Below, one piece after another: positions 52,860 to 61,525 of a stretch of DNA of 64,000 bases (the first letter of the stretch is position 1; every line of letters begins with the position of its first letter). The translations under genes and the position numbers were made by a program. Source of the DNA: Streptantibioticus_C sp963761325 (GTDB taxonomy: Bacteria; Actinomycetota; Actinomycetes; Streptomycetales; Streptomycetaceae); contig CAVXGZ010000001.1 in assembly GCA_963761325.1 (NCBI GenBank), positions 1,488,001 through 1,552,000 on the forward strand. The letters run 5' to 3'. The notes under the pieces are model-generated. The model had not been told where the DNA came from. It ran no database searches and saw only the letters and a program-made list of their open reading frames with translations.

Positions 52860-52892
52860 GGGAGGGGGCCGGGAGGGGGCCGGGAGGGGGCT
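52860..52892 (+). repeat. Three copies of an 11-bp G-rich repeat
   Basis: GGGAGGGGGCC repeated about 2.9 times between lexA and nrdR. The six G-runs of three or more could form a G-quadruplex on the plus strand. The rest of the 650-base lexA-nrdR gap holds the two promoters and no gene. Confidence 0.8.
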
Positions 52893-53098
52893 GGGCGGTG
52901 CCGTCGGCGGCGAGGTCCGGCCCCACCGTGTGTCACACGGCGTAACGATACGTCTCCGGGCGTGGCCGCGCCCGCCGGCCGCGGCCATCCGGCTCGGGGG
53001 GCCGCTCGCGCTCGGGCGGGCCTCTCGCGTAGGCTCGGCGTCGCCTCCCGATCGACGGGGCCGCGGACGACACGCGAAGCGTCGGCTCCCTACCTGAC

Positions 53099-53122
53099 AC
53101 CACATCTAGTGGTTACATGTGG
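53099..53122. promoter_or_regulatory. Nested palindromes upstream of nrdR, candidate NrdR boxes
   Basis: ACCAC-ATCTA-GTGGT (53099-53113) is palindromic and overlaps a second inverted repeat CCACAT (53100-53105) / ATGTGG (53117-53122). About 170 bases before nrdR, the place expected for NrdR sites in the nrdR-nrdJ promoter. Confidence 0.5.
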
Positions 53123-53290
53123 ATCCGCAGCCCAGAAGTTGTGCTCCTCGGGGGTTCGTCGTCCGAGGCATCGCATATGCTTGGGGGCGTCCCACGGCGC
53201 CGGAACGGGCCGTGTCGGGCATGGGTATGACGTCGCGCGCCGGTCACGCGAGCGATCCGCGGGCGCACACAGGGTGAAGGAGGGAGACAG

Positions 53291-53854
53291 ATGCACTGCC
53301 CCTTCTGCAGGCACCCCGACAGCCGTGTGGTCGACAGCCGCACCACCGACGACGGCACCTCGATCCGGCGCCGCCGCCAGTGTCCCGACTGCGGCCGGCG
53401 CTTCACCACGGTGGAGACCGCGTCCCTGATGGTGATCAAGCGCAGCGGCGTCACCGAGCCCTTCAGCCGTGACAAGGTCATCGCCGGCGTCCGCAAGGCG
53501 TGCCAGGGCAGGCCGGTCACCGAGGACGCGCTCGCCCAGCTCGGCCAGCGCGTCGAGGAGGCGGTGCGGGCCACCGGCAGCGCCGAACTGTCCGCCCACG
53601 ACGTGGGGCTGGCGATACTCGGCCCGTTGCGCGACCTCGACCTGGTCGCCTACCTGCGCTTCGCCTCGGTCTACCAGGCATTCGACTCGCTCGAGGACTT
53701 CGAGACCGCCATCGCCGTGCTGCGCAAGCGCGTCGCCGCGGCCGCCGAGTCCGTCGCCCGGGCCGCCGAAGGGCAGGGGCGACCACCCACTTCGGACCGT
53801 GACGCCGACGGGGCCACCGCTGTCCCCGTGCCGAACGGCCCGGCCGCCGACTGA
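53291..53854 (+). CDS. nrdR: Transcriptional repressor NrdR
   Basis: 187 residues. Zinc ribbon with Cys3, Cys6, Cys31 and Cys34 (MHCPFC ... QCPDCGRRFTT) and an ATP-cone domain (about 46-136: MVIKRSGVTEPFSRDKVIAG, VRKACQGRPV). NrdR senses ATP/dATP and represses ribonucleotide reductase genes. An Ala/Pro/Asp-rich tail of about 35 residues follows the domain. ATG 53291 has AAGGAGGGAG just upstream. nrdJ follows 153 bases later, and the pair nrdRJ is co-transcribed in S. coelicolor (established). Confidence 0.96.
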   Translation: MHCPFCRHPDSRVVDSRTTDDGTSIRRRRQCPDCGRRFTTVETASLMVIKRSGVTEPFSRDKVIAGVRKACQGRPVTEDALAQLGQRVEEAVRATGSAELSAHDVGLAILGPLRDLDLVAYLRFASVYQAFDSLEDFETAIAVLRKRVAAAAESVARAAEGQGRPPTSDRDADGATAVPVPNGPAAD

Positions 53855-54007
53855 GCGGCGACGCGGCCCGCGCGCCCTCGTGCGCCCGCCACGTCACACA
53901 GCAGTACACGGACTTGCCGAGGCGCCGTGCGCCGAGGCGGCAGACAACATCGTGCGGCGGGAAGAACCGCGGTACATCTGGGCGTTTTGCCCGTATAGGG
54001 AGGCGGC

Positions 54008-56923
54008 ATGACAGAGACGACGAGCGGCTCGGCGCGTGGCTCTCGCTCCAAGGGCGGCAAGGCCGACGCGGCGGCCAAGGCGGTGAAGGGATTGCGGATC
54101 GAGCGGATCCACACGACGCCCGGCGTCCACCCGTACGACGAGGTGGTCTGGGAGAACCGCGACGTCGTCATGACCAACTGGCGGGACGGCTCGGTCAACT
54201 TCGAGCAGCGGGGCGTCGAGTTCCCCGACTTCTGGTCGGTCAACGCGGTCAACATCGTGACCAGCAAGTACTTCCGCGGCGCGGTCGGCACCCCGCAGCG
54301 GGAGAGCAGCCTGCGCCAGCTGATCGACCGGGTGGTCAAGTCCTACCGCCGCGGCGGCGAGGACCACGGGTACTTCGCCTCGCCCGCGGACGCCGAGATC
54401 TTCGAGCACGAGCTGGCGTACGCCCTGCTCCACCAGGTCTTCAGCTTCAACTCGCCGGTCTGGTTCAACGTCGGGACCACCCAGCCCCAGCAGGTCTCCG
54501 CCTGCTTCATCCTGTCCGTCGAGGACTCCATGGAGTCGATCCTCGACTGGTACAAGGAAGAGGGGATGATCTTCAAGGGCGGCTCCGGCGCCGGCCTGAA
54601 CCTCTCGCGCATCCGCTCCTCCAAGGAACTGCTGTCCTCCGGCGGCAACGCCTCCGGCCCGGTCTCCTTCATGCGCGGCGCCGACGCCTCGGCCGGCACG
54701 ATCAAGTCCGGCGGCGCCACCCGGCGGGCCGCGAAGATGGTCGTACTGGACGTGGACCACCCCGACGTCGAGGCCTTCATCGAGACCAAGGTGAAGGAGG
54801 AGGAGAAGATCCGCGCCCTGCGCGACGCGGGCTTCGACATGGACCTCGGCGGCGACGACATCACGTCGGTCCAGTACCAGAACGCCAACAACTCGATCCG
54901 CGTCAACGACGAGTTCATGAAGGCGTACGAGAGCGGCGCCCCGTTCGGGCTGCGCGCCCGGATGACCGGCGAGGTGCTGGAGGAGGTCGACGCGCGCGGC
55001 CTGTTCCGCAAGCTCGCCGAGGCCGCCTGGGCCTGCGCCGACCCGGGCATCCAGTACGACGACACGATCAACCACTGGCACACCTCGCCGGAGACCGGTC
55101 GTATCACCGCCTCGAACCCGTGCAGCGAGTACATGCACCTGGACAACTCCTCGTGCAACCTCGCGTCGCTCAACCTGATGAAGTTCCTGCACGACGACGA
55201 CCAGGGCCACCAGAGCTTCGACGCCGGCCGCTTCGCCAAGGTGGTCGAGCTGGTCATCACCGCGATGGACATCTCCATCTGCTTCGCCGACTTCCCCACC
55301 CAGAAGATCGGCGAGACCACCCGCGCCTTCCGGCAGCTCGGCATCGGCTACGCCAACCTCGGCGCCCTGCTGATGGCCACCGGCCACGCCTACGACTCCG
55401 AAGGCGGCCGCGCTCTGGCCGGCGCCATCACCTCCCTGATGACCGGCACCTCCTACCGCCGCTCCGCCGAACTGGCCGCCGTGGTGGGCCCGTACGACGG
55501 CTACGCGCGCAACGCCGACGCCCACCTGCGCGTCATGCGCCAGCACTCCGACGCCAACGGCGCCGCCCGGCGGATCGACGACCTCGACACCCCGGTGTGG
55601 GCCGCGGCCACCGAGGCCTGGCAGGACGTGCTCCGGCTCGGCGAGCGCGACGGCTACCGCAACGCCCAGGCCAGCGTCCTGGCGCCGACCGGCACCATCG
55701 GCCTGATGATGGACTGCGACACCACCGGCGTCGAACCGGACCTGGCCCTGGTCAAGTTCAAGAAGCTGGTCGGCGGCGGCTCGATGCAGATCGTCAACAA
55801 CACGGTGCCCAAGGCGCTCAAGCGGCTGGGCTACCTGCCCGAGCAGGTCGAGGCGATCGTCGCCCACATCGCCGAGCACGGAAACGTCGTGGACGCCCCG
55901 GGCCTCAAGCCCGCGCACTACGAGGTCTTCGACTGCGCGATGGGCGAGCGGGCGATCTCGCCGATGGGCCACGTGCGGATGATGGCCGCGGCCCAGCCGT
56001 TCCTGTCCGGTGCGATCAGCAAGACGGTCAACATGCCGGAGTCGGCGACCGTCGAGGAGATCGAGGAGATCTACCACCAGGGCTGGAAGCTCGGCATCAA
56101 GGCGCTGGCGATCTACCGGGACAACTGCAAGGTCGGCCAGCCGCTTTCGGCCAAGAAGAAGGAGGCCGCGCCGGTACAGGCCGCCCCGGCCGCCGAGGCC
56201 GCCCCGGCCCCGGTCGAGCGGGTCATCGAGTACCGCCCGGTCCGCAGGCGCCTGCCGAAGGGACGCCCCGGCATCACCACCTCCTTCACGGTCGGCGGCG
56301 CCGAGGGCTACATGACGGCCAACTCCTACCCGGACGACGGCCTCGGCGAGGTCTTCCTCAAGATGTCCAAGCAGGGCTCCACCCTCGCCGGCATGATGGA
56401 CGCCTTCTCCATCGCCGTCTCGGTGGGCCTGCAGTACGGCGTCCCGCTGGAGACCTACGTCTCGAAGTTCACCAACATGCGCTTCGAGCCGGCCGGCCTG
56501 ACCGACGACCCGGACGTGCGGATGGCGCAGTCGATCGTCGACTACATCTTCCGCCGCCTGGCGCTGGACTTCCTGCCCTTCGAGACTCGCTCCGCGCTCG
56601 GCATCCACTCCGCCGAGGAGCGCCAGCGGCACCTGGACACCGGCTCCTACGAGCCGGAGGGCGAGGAGATGGACGTCGAGGGGCTGGCGCAGTCCGCGCC
56701 CCGGCTGCCGCAGATCCCGTCGCGGCCCTCCGCCGTCGGCCGGCCGACGGAGCCCGCCGAGGCCCCCGCGCCCAAGGAGGCGCACAACTCCACCGAGTTG
56801 ATGGAGATCCAACTCGGCCTCAACGCCGACGCCCCGCTCTGCTTCTCCTGCGGCACCAAGATGCGCCGCGCCGGCAGCTGCTACCTCTGCGAGGGCTGCG
56901 GCTCGACGAGCGGCTGCAGCTGA
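54008..56923 (+). CDS. nrdJ: Adenosylcobalamin-dependent ribonucleotide reductase (class II)
   Basis: 971 residues. Reduces ribonucleotides using coenzyme B12, independent of oxygen. Ten-stranded barrel landmarks: FNSPVWFNVGT, QVSACFILSVEDSMESILDW, FKGGSGAGLNLSRIRS, NPCSEYMHLDNSSCNLASLN (active-site cysteines) and SVLAPTGTIGLMMDCDTTGV. The C-terminus has the redox/zinc-type cysteines LCFSCGTKMRR and CYLCEGCGSTSGCS. A Lys/Ala-rich N-terminus and an Ala/Pro linker near 725-745 are typical of actinomycetes. ATG 54008 has GGGAGG. Regulated with nrdR; I see no cobalamin riboswitch before it. Strong terminator downstream. Confidence 0.96.
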   Translation: MTETTSGSARGSRSKGGKADAAAKAVKGLRIERIHTTPGVHPYDEVVWENRDVVMTNWRDGSVNFEQRGVEFPDFWSVNAVNIVTSKYFRGAVGTPQRESSLRQLIDRVVKSYRRGGEDHGYFASPADAEIFEHELAYALLHQVFSFNSPVWFNVGTTQPQQVSACFILSVEDSMESILDWYKEEGMIFKGGSGAGLNLSRIRSSKELLSSGGNASGPVSFMRGADASAGTIKSGGATRRAAKMVVLDVDHPDVEAFIETKVKEEEKIRALRDAGFDMDLGGDDITSVQYQNANNSIRVNDEFMKAYESGAPFGLRARMTGEVLEEVDARGLFRKLAEAAWACADPGIQYDDTINHWHTSPETGRITASNPCSEYMHLDNSSCNLASLNLMKFLHDDDQGHQSFDAGRFAKVVELVITAMDISICFADFPTQKIGETTRAFRQLGIGYANLGALLMATGHAYDSEGGRALAGAITSLMTGTSYRRSAELAAVVGPYDGYARNADAHLRVMRQHSDANGAARRIDDLDTPVWAAATEAWQDVLRLGERDGYRNAQASVLAPTGTIGLMMDCDTTGVEPDLALVKFKKLVGGGSMQIVNNTVPKALKRLGYLPEQVEAIVAHIAEHGNVVDAPGLKPAHYEVFDCAMGERAISPMGHVRMMAAAQPFLSGAISKTVNMPESATVEEIEEIYHQGWKLGIKALAIYRDNCKVGQPLSAKKKEAAPVQAAPAAEAAPAPVERVIEYRPVRRRLPKGRPGITTSFTVGGAEGYMTANSYPDDGLGEVFLKMSKQGSTLAGMMDAFSIAVSVGLQYGVPLETYVSKFTNMRFEPAGLTDDPDVRMAQSIVDYIFRRLALDFLPFETRSALGIHSAEERQRHLDTGSYEPEGEEMDVEGLAQSAPRLPQIPSRPSAVGRPTEPAEAPAPKEAHNSTELMEIQLGLNADAPLCFSCGTKMRRAGSCYLCEGCGSTSGCS

Positions 56924-56966
56924 CGCCGCCCGCGCCGGCCGCCACCGCGGCCCGGCCCGCGTGAGG

Positions 56967-57006
56967 ACCGCTCCTCCGCCCCCGACGCACGGGGCGGGGG
57001 AGCGGT
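56967..57006. terminator. Terminator between nrdJ and the VOC-protein gene
   Basis: 56967-56982 pairs with 56991-57006 over 16 positions with one T-G wobble; ends in GGTTT. Bidirectional. Confidence 0.85.
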
Positions 57007-57014
57007 TTCGCGTG

Positions 57015-57419
57015 TCAGTACGACTGCAGCTCGACGAGGTTGCCGTCCGGGTCGCGCAGATGCGCGGTGCGCAGGCCGTTGCCCCATTCCGGCCGGTCCC
57101 GCGGCGCGCCGACGAGGGTGGCGCCGTGCGCGACCAGGGTCCGGGCGGCCTCGTCCGGGTCGTCCACCCGCATCACCAGCATGCCGGTGTCCTGGCCGGC
57201 CGCCTGCTCGGGCAGCGTGTCGGTGCCGAGCGCCTCGGCCAGCGCGGAGCGGGCGAACAGCACCAGGACCGTCCCGTCGTCCAGGTCCCAGTTGGCGTAA
57301 CCGGCCTGCGGAATGACCTTCACCGGCTCGATACCGACCAACTCGCGCAGCGCGGCGGTCCAGAAGGCCGCCGCTGTCTCGAAGTCGCGTACCAGGAGCC
57401 GCGGATAGAGAGCGTCCAT
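57015..57419 (-). CDS. VOC-superfamily (glyoxalase/bleomycin-resistance fold) protein
   Basis: 134 residues, two beta-alpha-beta-beta-beta modules. Start MDALYPRLLVRDFETAAAFW, then YANWDLDDGTVLVLFARSAL in the first module, and TGMLVMRVDDPDEAARTLVA and HLRDPDGNLVELQSY in the second. The Glu in NLVELQSY is the usual metal or structural residue; the matching His near the start of module one is not obvious, so catalytic activity is uncertain. ATG 57419. Divergent from the YdbC-like gene 96 bases away. Function unknown. Confidence 0.85.
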   Translation of the reverse strand: MDALYPRLLVRDFETAAAFWTAALRELVGIEPVKVIPQAGYANWDLDDGTVLVLFARSALAEALGTDTLPEQAAGQDTGMLVMRVDDPDEAARTLVAHGATLVGAPRDRPEWGNGLRTAHLRDPDGNLVELQSY

Positions 57420-57515
57420 GCGCAGTGATCGTACGGAGGCTTCCACCGTCCCCAACGGGGGAATTGACGAGGCGAAGGTCACATCGGGCACGTAACGCGG
57501 ACTTAGGATGGCGCG

Positions 57516-58121
57516 GTGCTGGTCAAGTGGATTCGCTGCCGTGTCGTGGACCGGGCGGGCTTCGAGCGCGGACAGCGCGAGTGGTCCGTGCTGCTGGGCG
57601 AGCCGGGGTTCCGGGGACAGGGCGGAGGCTGGGGCCGCGGGCGGCCCGACGAGGCCCACGTCTTCTGTTTCTGGGAGAACCGTTCGTACTACGACATGTT
57701 CATGGCTGGGCCGCACGACGCGATCGCCGCCGCCCAGACGGGGACCTACGAGCGCGCCGACGTCCGGCTCTTCGAGGAGCGCAAGGAGGTGAAGGTCGGC
57801 TTCCGGGCGCAGTTCGCCGACGCCGACCTGCTGCGCGCGGCACACTGCCGGGTGCGTCCGTCGCAGGTCGAGCACTTCACCCTGATGCAGGAGAAGGTGT
57901 GGAACCCGGCGATGGCCGGTTCGCCCGGCATGCTGCGCGGCATCTTCGCCGAGGGCGCGGGCAGCGAGTTCCTGGTGCTGTCGATGTGGGACTCGGCGAC
58001 CGAGCGCGGCAAGTACCGCGCCGCCGCCGTCGGCCGCCTGGAGGAACGCGCCGGCCTCCACGACGACGTGCTGTCCGTGTCGGGCGACGTCGTCGACGTG
58101 GTTCCGGGCTGGACGGTCTGA
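57516..58121 (+). CDS. YdbC-family (DUF4937) protein
   Basis: 201 residues. Two ferredoxin-like ABM-type modules: MLVKWIRCRVVDRAGFERGQ, FCFWENRSYYDMFMAGPHDA in the first and VEHFTLMQEKVWNPAMAGSP, EFLVLSMWDSATERGKYRAA in the second. The family is widespread in Gram-positives and has no proven role. GTG 57516 is preceded by TAGGAT with only six bases between, so a leaderless start is likely. A 16-bp hairpin follows the stop, making it a single-gene unit. Confidence 0.8.
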   Translation: MLVKWIRCRVVDRAGFERGQREWSVLLGEPGFRGQGGGWGRGRPDEAHVFCFWENRSYYDMFMAGPHDAIAAAQTGTYERADVRLFEERKEVKVGFRAQFADADLLRAAHCRVRPSQVEHFTLMQEKVWNPAMAGSPGMLRGIFAEGAGSEFLVLSMWDSATERGKYRAAAVGRLEERAGLHDDVLSVSGDVVDVVPGWTV

Positions 58122-58125
58122 GCCG

Positions 58126-58167
58126 CGGCGCGATCCGCCCGGGCTGCGCGACGGGCGGATCGCGCCG
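58126..58167. terminator. Terminator after the YdbC-like gene
   Basis: Perfect 16-bp stem, 58126-58141 with 58152-58167, ten-base loop. Confidence 0.85.
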
Positions 58168-58381
58168 AAGCTGGAGGTGGCGGGGCCGCACGGTGCGGTC
58201 GCCGGCCCGTCCCCGCGGCAGCGGGCCCCGTCCGGTCCGCGCCACAGGGCCGCCTGGCCCCGTGGGGCCGAGCCGGTCCGGGAAGGCCCGGCGCCGCCCG
58301 ATGTCACATTTCCGGGGCCCCGTCCGGTCCAGTCGGTGCGGCCCGCGACCGGGCCGCACCGCGTGAGGAGAGGCGACAGCG

Positions 58382-59194
58382 ATGGACATGATCCTGGTGA
58401 CCGGCGGCACGGGCGTACTGGGTGCGCGGGTGGTCCGCCGGCTGCTGGAGGACGGCCGGCCGGTGCGGGTGCTCAGCCGGGCGCCCCGGCGGCCGGACTC
58501 CGCCGTACCCGGGAAGGCCGAGTGGGCGGTCGGCGACCTGGTCGCCGGCACCGGCCTCGACGCGGCCCTCGACGGGGTGGGCACGGTGGTGCACTGCGCG
58601 AGCGACGCCCGGAGGTGGAAGAACGACCTCGTCGCCGCCCGCCACCTGTTCGACGCCGCCCGCGCGGCGGGCTCGCCCCACACCGTCTACGTCTCCATCG
58701 TCGGGATCGACCGGGTCCCCTTCGGCTACTACCAGGCGAAACTGGGGGTCGAACGGCTGCTGGAGGAATCCGGGCTGCCCTGGACGGTGTTGCGGGCCAC
58801 CCAGTTCCACGACCTCCTCCTCGCGGTCGCCCAGCAACTCGTCCGGCTGCCGGTCGTCCCGGTGCCGGCCGGCGCCGTCTCGCAGCCGGTGGACGTGGGC
58901 GACGTCGCCGACCGGGTCGCCGCACTCGCCGTAGGCCCGCCCGCCGGCCACGCGCCGGAGATCGGCGGCCCGAAGGTGTGGACCGTCGCGGACATGGTGC
59001 GCGCCGTCCTGCGCGTCTCCGGCCGCCGCCGTCCGGTGGTCGAGGTCCCGCTCCCCGGCAAGCTGCTGTCCGCCGTCCGCCGCGGCGGTCTCACCACCCC
59101 CGACCACGCCGACGGCCGCCTGGGCTTCGACGACTTCCTCGCCACCGCCCCGGTCTCCGACCGCACGTACGGCTCGGCCCAACGCACGGGGTGA
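58382..59194 (+). CDS. NAD(P)-binding NmrA/SDR-like protein
   Basis: 270 residues. Rossmann start MDMILVTGGTGVLGARVVRR with the atypical-SDR TGGTGxLG motif; VGDLVAGTGLDAALDGVGTV, VYVSIVGIDRVPFGYYQAKL (a YxxxK-like position) and SGLPWTVLRATQFHDLLLAV follow. Such proteins are NAD(P)H-dependent reductases or redox sensors; the substrate is unknown. ATG 58382 has GAGGAGAGG upstream; ATG 58388 is a near alternative. Downstream is a 512-base minisatellite-rich gap. Confidence 0.85.
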   Translation: MDMILVTGGTGVLGARVVRRLLEDGRPVRVLSRAPRRPDSAVPGKAEWAVGDLVAGTGLDAALDGVGTVVHCASDARRWKNDLVAARHLFDAARAAGSPHTVYVSIVGIDRVPFGYYQAKLGVERLLEESGLPWTVLRATQFHDLLLAVAQQLVRLPVVPVPAGAVSQPVDVGDVADRVAALAVGPPAGHAPEIGGPKVWTVADMVRAVLRVSGRRRPVVEVPLPGKLLSAVRRGGLTTPDHADGRLGFDDFLATAPVSDRTYGSAQRTG

Positions 59195-59234
59195 GACGGG
59201 GCCCGGCCGCGACGAGCGCTCAGTTTGGACGGGG

Positions 59235-59590
59235 GCGGACCACGCGGTGGGCGCGGACCACGCGGTGGGCGCGGCGCCGTCGTCGCGGCCGCGGGGAACG
59301 GGGCGGGAACCGGCCGGAACCGGCATCGATCGGTACCGGGCGGACGGCGAGGGCGCGACGGGGCGGGGCGCTGGACGCACGGTGCGAGGCATGGCGGGGC
59401 GGGGGCGCCGGATGCACGGTGCGAGGCGTGACGGGGCGGAGGCGGGACGCAGTGGCGGACGGCGCGAGCCCGGCGGAGCGGGGGTGGGACTCAGTGGCGG
59501 ACGGCGCGAGCCCGGCGGGGCGGGGGTGGGACGCGGCGGCGGACGGCGCGGCGACGGGGCGCAGGCGGGACGCGGTGGCGGACGGCGCGG
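59235..59590. repeat. Cluster of imperfect minisatellites
   Basis: Three repeat sets in one noncoding gap (59195-59706): an 18-bp unit twice (59235-59252, 59253-59270, identical); a 37-bp unit twice (59373-59409, 59410-59446, few mismatches); and a 42/42/39-bp unit (59452-59493, 59494-59535, 59536-59574) with a partial fourth copy to about 59590. Open frames across it are repeat artefacts. Confidence 0.85.
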
Positions 59591-59706
59591 CAACCGGCCG
59601 GCAATGGCACGACCGCGCTCCCGCAAGCCGTCCTTGATCGTGATCGGTGAGGTTGAGCACACAACGATTGACCCGGATGGGAGGCGATGTCAGAGTTTCC
59701 GTCGCC

Positions 59707-60612
59707 ATGACCGATGACTGCCTCCCGTCCGACCGGCTCGGCCGAGCGCTCGCCAGCCTGCGCGGACTGTCCGTCGGCGACGCCCTGGGCTCCCAGTTCT
59801 TCGTCCCCTCCCACCTCCCCGCCCTGCAGCAGGGCACCCTCCCGCCCGCTCCCTGGAACTGGACCGACGACACCGAGATGGCCTGCTCGGTGCTGGCGGT
59901 GCTCGTCACGCACGGCGAAATCGACCAGGACGCGCTCGCCCGCTCCTTCGCCGACCGCCACGACTTCGACCGCGGCTACGGCCCCGCGGTCAACCGCATG
60001 CTCCGCCTGATCCGCCAGGAGGGCGGCGACTGGCGCGAGTTGGCCGCCGCGCTCTTCGACGGACAGGGCTCCTGGGGCAACGGGGCCGCCATGCGCGTCG
60101 CCCCGCTCGGCGCCTGGTACGCGGACGACCCCGAACAGGCCGTGCGCCAGGCCGAGTTGTCCGCGTCCACCACGCACCGCCACCGCGAGGGGGTCGCCGG
60201 GGCGATCGCGGTCGCCGCGGCCGCCGCCCTCGTCGCCGCACCGGGCGGTCCGACCTCCCCCGAGGGCCTGCTCACCGCCGTGATCGATCTCGTGCCGCGC
60301 AGCGCCGTGCTGGCCGGCCTGCGCCGCGCCCGCGACCTGCTCGACTACGCGGACGTCTCCACGGTCGCCGCCGTCCTCGGCTGCGGCCGGCGCACCACCG
60401 CCCACGACACCGTGCCCTTCACCGTCTGGGCCGCCGCCCGCCACCTCGACGACTTCACCGGCGCCCTGTGGACCACCGCCCGCGCCGGCGGCGACGTCGA
60501 CACCACGTGCGCCATCGTCGGCGGCATCCTGGCCGCCCGCCCCGGCGGCGCCCCGCCCGCGCCGTGGCTGGACAGCACCGAACCGCTGCCGCACTGGCTG
60601 CCCCAGCGGTGA
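59707..60612 (+). CDS. ADP-ribosylglycohydrolase family protein
   Basis: 301 residues, all-helical dimetal fold (DraG/ARH family), which removes ADP-ribose from proteins or small molecules. The magnesium ligands are seen in SVGDALGSQFF, NWTDDTEMACSVL and AGGDVDTTCAIVGGILAARP. EGVAGAIAVAAAAAL and FTVWAAARHLDDF are further family stretches. ATG 59707 gives the expected start MTDDCLPSDRLGRALASLRG; ATG 59677 and GTG 59647 are open in frame, and no ribosome site decides between them. Target unknown. Stands alone between the minisatellite gap and rnhB. Confidence 0.87.
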   Translation: MTDDCLPSDRLGRALASLRGLSVGDALGSQFFVPSHLPALQQGTLPPAPWNWTDDTEMACSVLAVLVTHGEIDQDALARSFADRHDFDRGYGPAVNRMLRLIRQEGGDWRELAAALFDGQGSWGNGAAMRVAPLGAWYADDPEQAVRQAELSASTTHRHREGVAGAIAVAAAAALVAAPGGPTSPEGLLTAVIDLVPRSAVLAGLRRARDLLDYADVSTVAAVLGCGRRTTAHDTVPFTVWAAARHLDDFTGALWTTARAGGDVDTTCAIVGGILAARPGGAPPAPWLDSTEPLPHWLPQR

Positions 60613-60774
60613 CCGCGCCGGCCGCCCCCGGTATCCGTCGGGGTGAACCGGCGTACGCCGGCGTGCGGTTGACCTGCGCGCTCCGCCCGGCTTCACCGGC
60701 GCCGCCGGCCGCTCCGCCGCCGCGGCGGGCCCCCTCACAGCGTGGCGATCGACGGGCGTAGGCTGGTGACCGCC

Positions 60775-61479
60775 ATGGCATACGAACCGCCCACCCATAC
60801 CGTCGAACGCTCGATGCGGGCCACACTCGGCGTCAAGGTCGTCGCGGGAATCGACGAGGTCGGCCGTGGCGCGTGGGCCGGACCGGTCACCGTGTGCGCC
60901 GCCGTCACCGGCCTGCGCCGCCCGCCGGAAGGCCTCACCGACTCCAAGCTGCTGACGGTCAAACGCCGTGACGCCATGGTCGGCCGACTCCGCGACTGGG
61001 TCAGCGACCACGCCCTCGGCCACGCCTCGCCCGAGGAGATCGACGGCCTCGGCATGACCGCCGCCCTCCGGCTCGCCGCCGGCCGCGCCCTGAACGGTCT
61101 GTCCGTACGGCCGGACGCCGTCATCCTCGACGGCAAGCACGACTACCTCGGCGGCCCCTGGCGCGTCCGGACGGTGATCAAGGGCGACCAGTCGTGCGTA
61201 TCGGTCGCCGCGGCCTCCGTCATCGCCAAGGTCCACCGGGACGCGTACATGGCCGAACTGGGCGCGGACCATTCTCCGTTCCGCTTCGGCGACAACGCGG
61301 GGTACCCTTCGCCGGTGCACCGCGCCGCACTGGACGAGTGGGGGCCCACCCCGCACCACCGGATGTCCTGGGCCTACCTCGACAACCTGCCGCGCTGGCG
61401 CCACCTCAAGAAGGTCCGTGTCGTCGCCGGCGAACTGGACAGGGAAGACGGAGCCGAGCAGTTGGGTTTCGAATTCTGA
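60775..61479 (+). CDS. rnhB: Ribonuclease HII
   Basis: 234 residues. Removes RNA from RNA-DNA hybrids and misincorporated ribonucleotides. Catalytic acidic residues are in GIDEVGRGAWAGPV (DE), ILDGKHDYLG (D) and near RDAYMAELGADHSPF (D); SVAAASVIAKVHRDAY is the usual block, followed by GYPSPVH and PHHRMSW. ATG 60775 gives the family start MAYEPPTHTVERS; TAGGCT lies ten bases upstream. Length is normal. Confidence 0.95.
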   Translation: MAYEPPTHTVERSMRATLGVKVVAGIDEVGRGAWAGPVTVCAAVTGLRRPPEGLTDSKLLTVKRRDAMVGRLRDWVSDHALGHASPEEIDGLGMTAALRLAAGRALNGLSVRPDAVILDGKHDYLGGPWRVRTVIKGDQSCVSVAAASVIAKVHRDAYMAELGADHSPFRFGDNAGYPSPVHRAALDEWGPTPHHRMSWAYLDNLPRWRHLKKVRVVAGELDREDGAEQLGFEF

Positions 61480-61525
61480 CCACCCGCCGATGCGTTCACG
61501 CGTCGCATTTGATAGACAACTCACC

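Noticed and set aside
53855..54007. Cobalamin riboswitch before nrdJ
   Set aside because: The 153-base gap is too short and shows no B12-box-like sequence; nrdJ encodes the B12-dependent enzyme and would not be expected to be shut off by B12.
53894..56812. 972-codon frame opposite nrdJ
   Set aside because: Antisense shadow of a gene with clear active-site motifs; the product is a low-complexity Val/Asp/His/Gly repeat typical of such shadows.
59220..59909. Minus-strand frame with a 14-residue repeat (PSATASRLRPV type)
   Set aside because: Repeat created by the 42-bp minisatellite in a noncoding gap; no start site and it overlaps the ADP-ribosylglycohydrolase gene.
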